Position numbers and translations under genes: made by a program. DNA of 46,927 nucleotides, taken from NCBI GenBank assembly GCA_020829485.1, contig JAIVFU010000055.1, positions 1-46,927 of the forward strand. Reading direction: 5' to 3'. The stretch is from Nostoc sp. CHAB 5834. GTDB taxonomy: Bacteria; Cyanobacteriota; Cyanobacteriia; Cyanobacteriales; Nostocaceae. The notes beneath the pieces were generated by a model that did not search any database, was not told the origin of the DNA, and saw only the letters and a program-made list of their open reading frames with translations. This document shows, piece by piece, positions 45,090 through 46,927 of this stretch (position 1 is its first letter; each line of letters opens with the position of its first letter).

Positions 45090-45175
45090 GTTACATAGCA
45101 CCTATATGGGTGCTATGTAACTCTTGGCTATCTTTTAAACTTTGATGAGCATTTAATCCCTATATAGGACATGTA
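45090..45175. promoter_or_regulatory. Palindrome and CCTATAT repeats upstream of parM, candidate parC/operator
   Basis: GTTACATAGCACC (45090-45102), loop TATATG, GGTGCTATGTAAC (45109-45121) is a perfect 13-bp inverted repeat. CCTATATGGG spans its loop (45101-45110), CCTATATAGG follows at 45159-45168, and a related GTATAGG lies near 45174. Repeats upstream of a parM/parR pair are where the centromere and ParR operator normally lie. Confidence 0.5.
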
Positions 45176-45312
45176 TAGGCTATTCTTAGGGTACAATTGA
45201 TTTTGTATCCCACTTAACACCTAATAAGGGTTTGCTCAGTTATTGAGGAAAAAGATTTGTTGAGTAATAATTCTTTTTCAATAACTGCTCACCTCAGCTG
45301 ATAGCTTTTTTA

Positions 45313-46299
45313 ATGAACCGTATTACATTGAAGCCGATGTCGAACATTCACGCATTGCAAAAAATTTTTCCTGCTGGATTTGATAACGGTTATGGAAGCC
45401 TTAAACTTTTAGTCGATGGTTTTGAGGTAGTTCGTGCGCCCAGCTATATTTCCACAGCCGAAATGGAAAATGTCCCAGGAAGGGTAGTTTTTAACGGTAC
45501 TGCTTACACAGTCGGAGAATCAGCTTTCCGTACAGGAAATTATTTTGACCGCAACACAGATAACAATCAAAACAAAGTCAATAATGCGCTGTTGACATTA
45601 TTAGGTGCATTGGCACATTTACCACACCGTAAGGCTTGGCATTTAAAATTAGTCGTCAGCTTACATGATGTTGATCTGGCTGATGAATTACAAAAAGTAC
45701 TAAATGGAGAATATCAACCGATACTAGCTGGTAAACAATCAGACGTGAAGGTAGAAGTCATCAAAGTTGTACTCGAGGGGATGGGTGCATTATTTGGGCA
45801 TAAGCTACCCAAAAAATTAACCATTTTAGACTTTGGCAATGGAACGACTCTGTATTCTCGTTACAACCAGGGGAAGCGAGAAGTTCACACCGCCTACCCC
45901 ATCGGTGTAGAAGTTCTCATTGATGATATTTCTCAAAAAATGAAACATTTAAATGGGGGAAAAATCGGCGATGCATCCAAGATTCGATTTTGTCTGGAAA
46001 TGGGACATACCAATTACAGCCGTGACATCGATATCAAAAATGTCTACAGCGCTTGCTTAAAAGATTGGTATGAAAAATATTTGAAGAAAGTGGTGAATCT
46101 GACACTGGATGCCAAACACCAAGGGGATGAAATCTGGGCGATTGGTGGAGGCTGCCTGTTACCTGGATTTAAGAAGCTCTTAGAAAAGAACGGTTTCAAG
46201 ATTCTAGACAATCCGGTGGAAGCTAATGTCTTTGGACTTCTAGAAATGGCAAAAACCATCCTGAGCAAGAATTCACCAACTACATCTGGGAAATTATAA
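45313..46299 (+). CDS. parM-like: Actin-like plasmid segregation ATPase (ParM/StbA-like)
   Basis: 328 residues; MSNIHAL eight codons in is an alternative start. Actin/Hsp70-fold motifs appear in order: FDNGYGSLKLLVDG (phosphate-1, about residues 22-35), LTILDFGNGTTLYSRY (phosphate-2, about 177-192) and IWAIGGGCLLPGF (adenosine motif, about 281-293). ParM-like proteins polymerise to push plasmid copies apart. The next gene starts two bases after its stop, as in parMR operons. This is the best evidence that the window is plasmid DNA. Confidence 0.8.
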   Translation: MNRITLKPMSNIHALQKIFPAGFDNGYGSLKLLVDGFEVVRAPSYISTAEMENVPGRVVFNGTAYTVGESAFRTGNYFDRNTDNNQNKVNNALLTLLGALAHLPHRKAWHLKLVVSLHDVDLADELQKVLNGEYQPILAGKQSDVKVEVIKVVLEGMGALFGHKLPKKLTILDFGNGTTLYSRYNQGKREVHTAYPIGVEVLIDDISQKMKHLNGGKIGDASKIRFCLEMGHTNYSRDIDIKNVYSACLKDWYEKYLKKVVNLTLDAKHQGDEIWAIGGGCLLPGFKKLLEKNGFKILDNPVEANVFGLLEMAKTILSKNSPTTSGKL

Positions 46300-46301
46300 C
46301 A

Positions 46302-46592
46302 ATGACAGATAAACAAGACTTGGCCCCGGAAAAAGTTCGGATCAAAGATAGCTACCGGGAGCGGATATTTGCAGAATCACAACAAGTAGGTAAAAGTTAC
46401 TTGGAGACGCTTTACTTTATTATTGATTGCTATTTTGTTTTCATCAAGGCTGGATTACCCCCACAACAAGGATCTTTCACGCCGATTAATACTGACCAAA
46501 ACAAACCCCAGCAGGCGACTACCAAGACATCGCCAGACTCTAAACCAGAAGACCCTGATGGCGAAACATTCAGCCTTGATTTTGATTTATAA
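46302..46592 (+). CDS. parR-like: ParR-like DNA-binding adaptor
   Basis: 96 residues. The N-terminal half (KVRIKDSYRERIFAESQQ and a helix SYLETLYFIIDCYFVF) fits a ribbon-helix-helix-like DNA-binding fold. The second half is a disordered, Gln/Pro/Lys-rich linker ending in the acidic-hydrophobic tail ETFSLDFDL, as in ParR proteins that contact ParM with their C-terminus. Its position directly after parM supports the assignment; sequence similarity to known ParR is not something I can verify. Confidence 0.6.
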   Translation: MTDKQDLAPEKVRIKDSYRERIFAESQQVGKSYLETLYFIIDCYFVFIKAGLPPQQGSFTPINTDQNKPQQATTKTSPDSKPEDPDGETFSLDFDL

Positions 46593-46927
46593 GCGTCAGA
46601 GCCAGCTGGCAACTTCCCGGTAGCGCCAATAATTTGCACTCCCAGTACACGATAAATTCCACGGGTTTGGGTTTGGTTTTGATGCCTGTCTACTGACAAT
46701 ATTTAGCACTTTCTCAAGCTCCGGGGGTCAATTTGTCTAATGACTTCTGCCTTGGCGCTAGCTTCTCCCTTTGGGAGAAGGTAAGGGATTGTCAGCAACC
46801 ATAAATTAAGTATAAAACCGTATTAGTGAAGATAAATTAATGACTATTTTTGGGGTTGTACTGAAATCGAAATGGTGTTTTCATAAAAATAAGCATTTCA
46901 AAACCAGACTTGGATAAAACCAAGCCC
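46593..46927. other. Intergenic to window end
   Basis: No gene recognised. A minus-strand reading (YRVLGVQIIGATGKLPAGS, about 46600-46660) looks peptide-like and may be a gene tail whose start is not visible. CTTCTCCCTTTGGGAGAAGG (46764-46783) is a hairpin. Confidence 0.35.

Overview
The window looks like accessory, probably plasmid-borne, DNA from a filamentous heterocyst-forming cyanobacterium (Nostoc/Anabaena type). The evidence is abundant HIP1 octamers (GCGATCGC), short interspersed and heptameric tandem repeats typical of Nostocales, Uma2 genes, a PEP-CTERM protein, an SBBP-repeat protein pair, HetN-like reductases, remnants of a CyRepA1-type plasmid replication protein, and an actin-like ParM/ParR partition pair.

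Layout. 0-4.4 kb: decayed replication gene, a small ribbon-helix-helix/Uma2 operon, a truncated helix-turn-helix gene and a small unknown gene, each of the last two followed by the same 28-nt hairpin repeat. 4.4-6.4 kb: a secreted beta-propeller (choice-of-anchor I) protein with a PEP-CTERM tail and a Pho-box-like array upstream. 6.5-9.1 kb: a graveyard of insertion sequences, with a devB-like exporter gene cut by a transposase remnant and an IS630 remnant next to a fragment of an NB-ARC-type protein. 9.1-14.6 kb: two tandem paralogous SBBP proteins with duplicated upstream DNA; one upstream region carries a 155-bp MITE with 9-bp target duplication.

15.1-38.5 kb: the centrepiece, a co-directional (minus strand) biosynthetic cluster of about 15 genes. 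In transcription order: fatty acyl-AMP ligase, free acyl carrier protein, CylC-like dimetal halogenase/oxygenase, a PKS module (KS-AT-KR-ACP, now split by a deletion in AT), a second PKS (KS-AT-ACP with degenerate catalytic residues), a 621-residue protein with a TubC-type docking domain and an unrecognised body, a HetN-like SDR, a diacylglycerol-type glycosyltransferase, a second HetN-like SDR, a GMC oxidoreductase, UDP-galactopyranose mutase, a methyltransferase, a second glycosyltransferase of the same family and a 14-helix MFS exporter. My inference is that a free fatty acid is activated, loaded on the ACP, possibly chlorinated at an unactivated carbon, extended by one ketide, oxidised/reduced, glycosylated (possibly with a galactofuranose-related sugar), methylated and exported. 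No thioesterase or reductive release domain is visible, which makes the 621-residue protein a candidate for chain release or a coupling step. The damage to the first PKS means the present locus may not be functional, unless that is a sequencing or assembly error.

38.5-41.0 kb is AT-rich and largely non-coding, with a perfect 17-bp inverted repeat about 415 bp upstream of the ligase. 41.0-42.3 kb holds a PAS/receiver remnant and a second Uma2 gene. 43.1-44.3 kb encodes an AIPR-like protein (abortive-infection family). 45.1-46.6 kb holds the parM/parR pair behind a large palindrome and repeated CCTATAT motifs that may be the centromere/operator. No tRNA, rRNA or CRISPR array was found.
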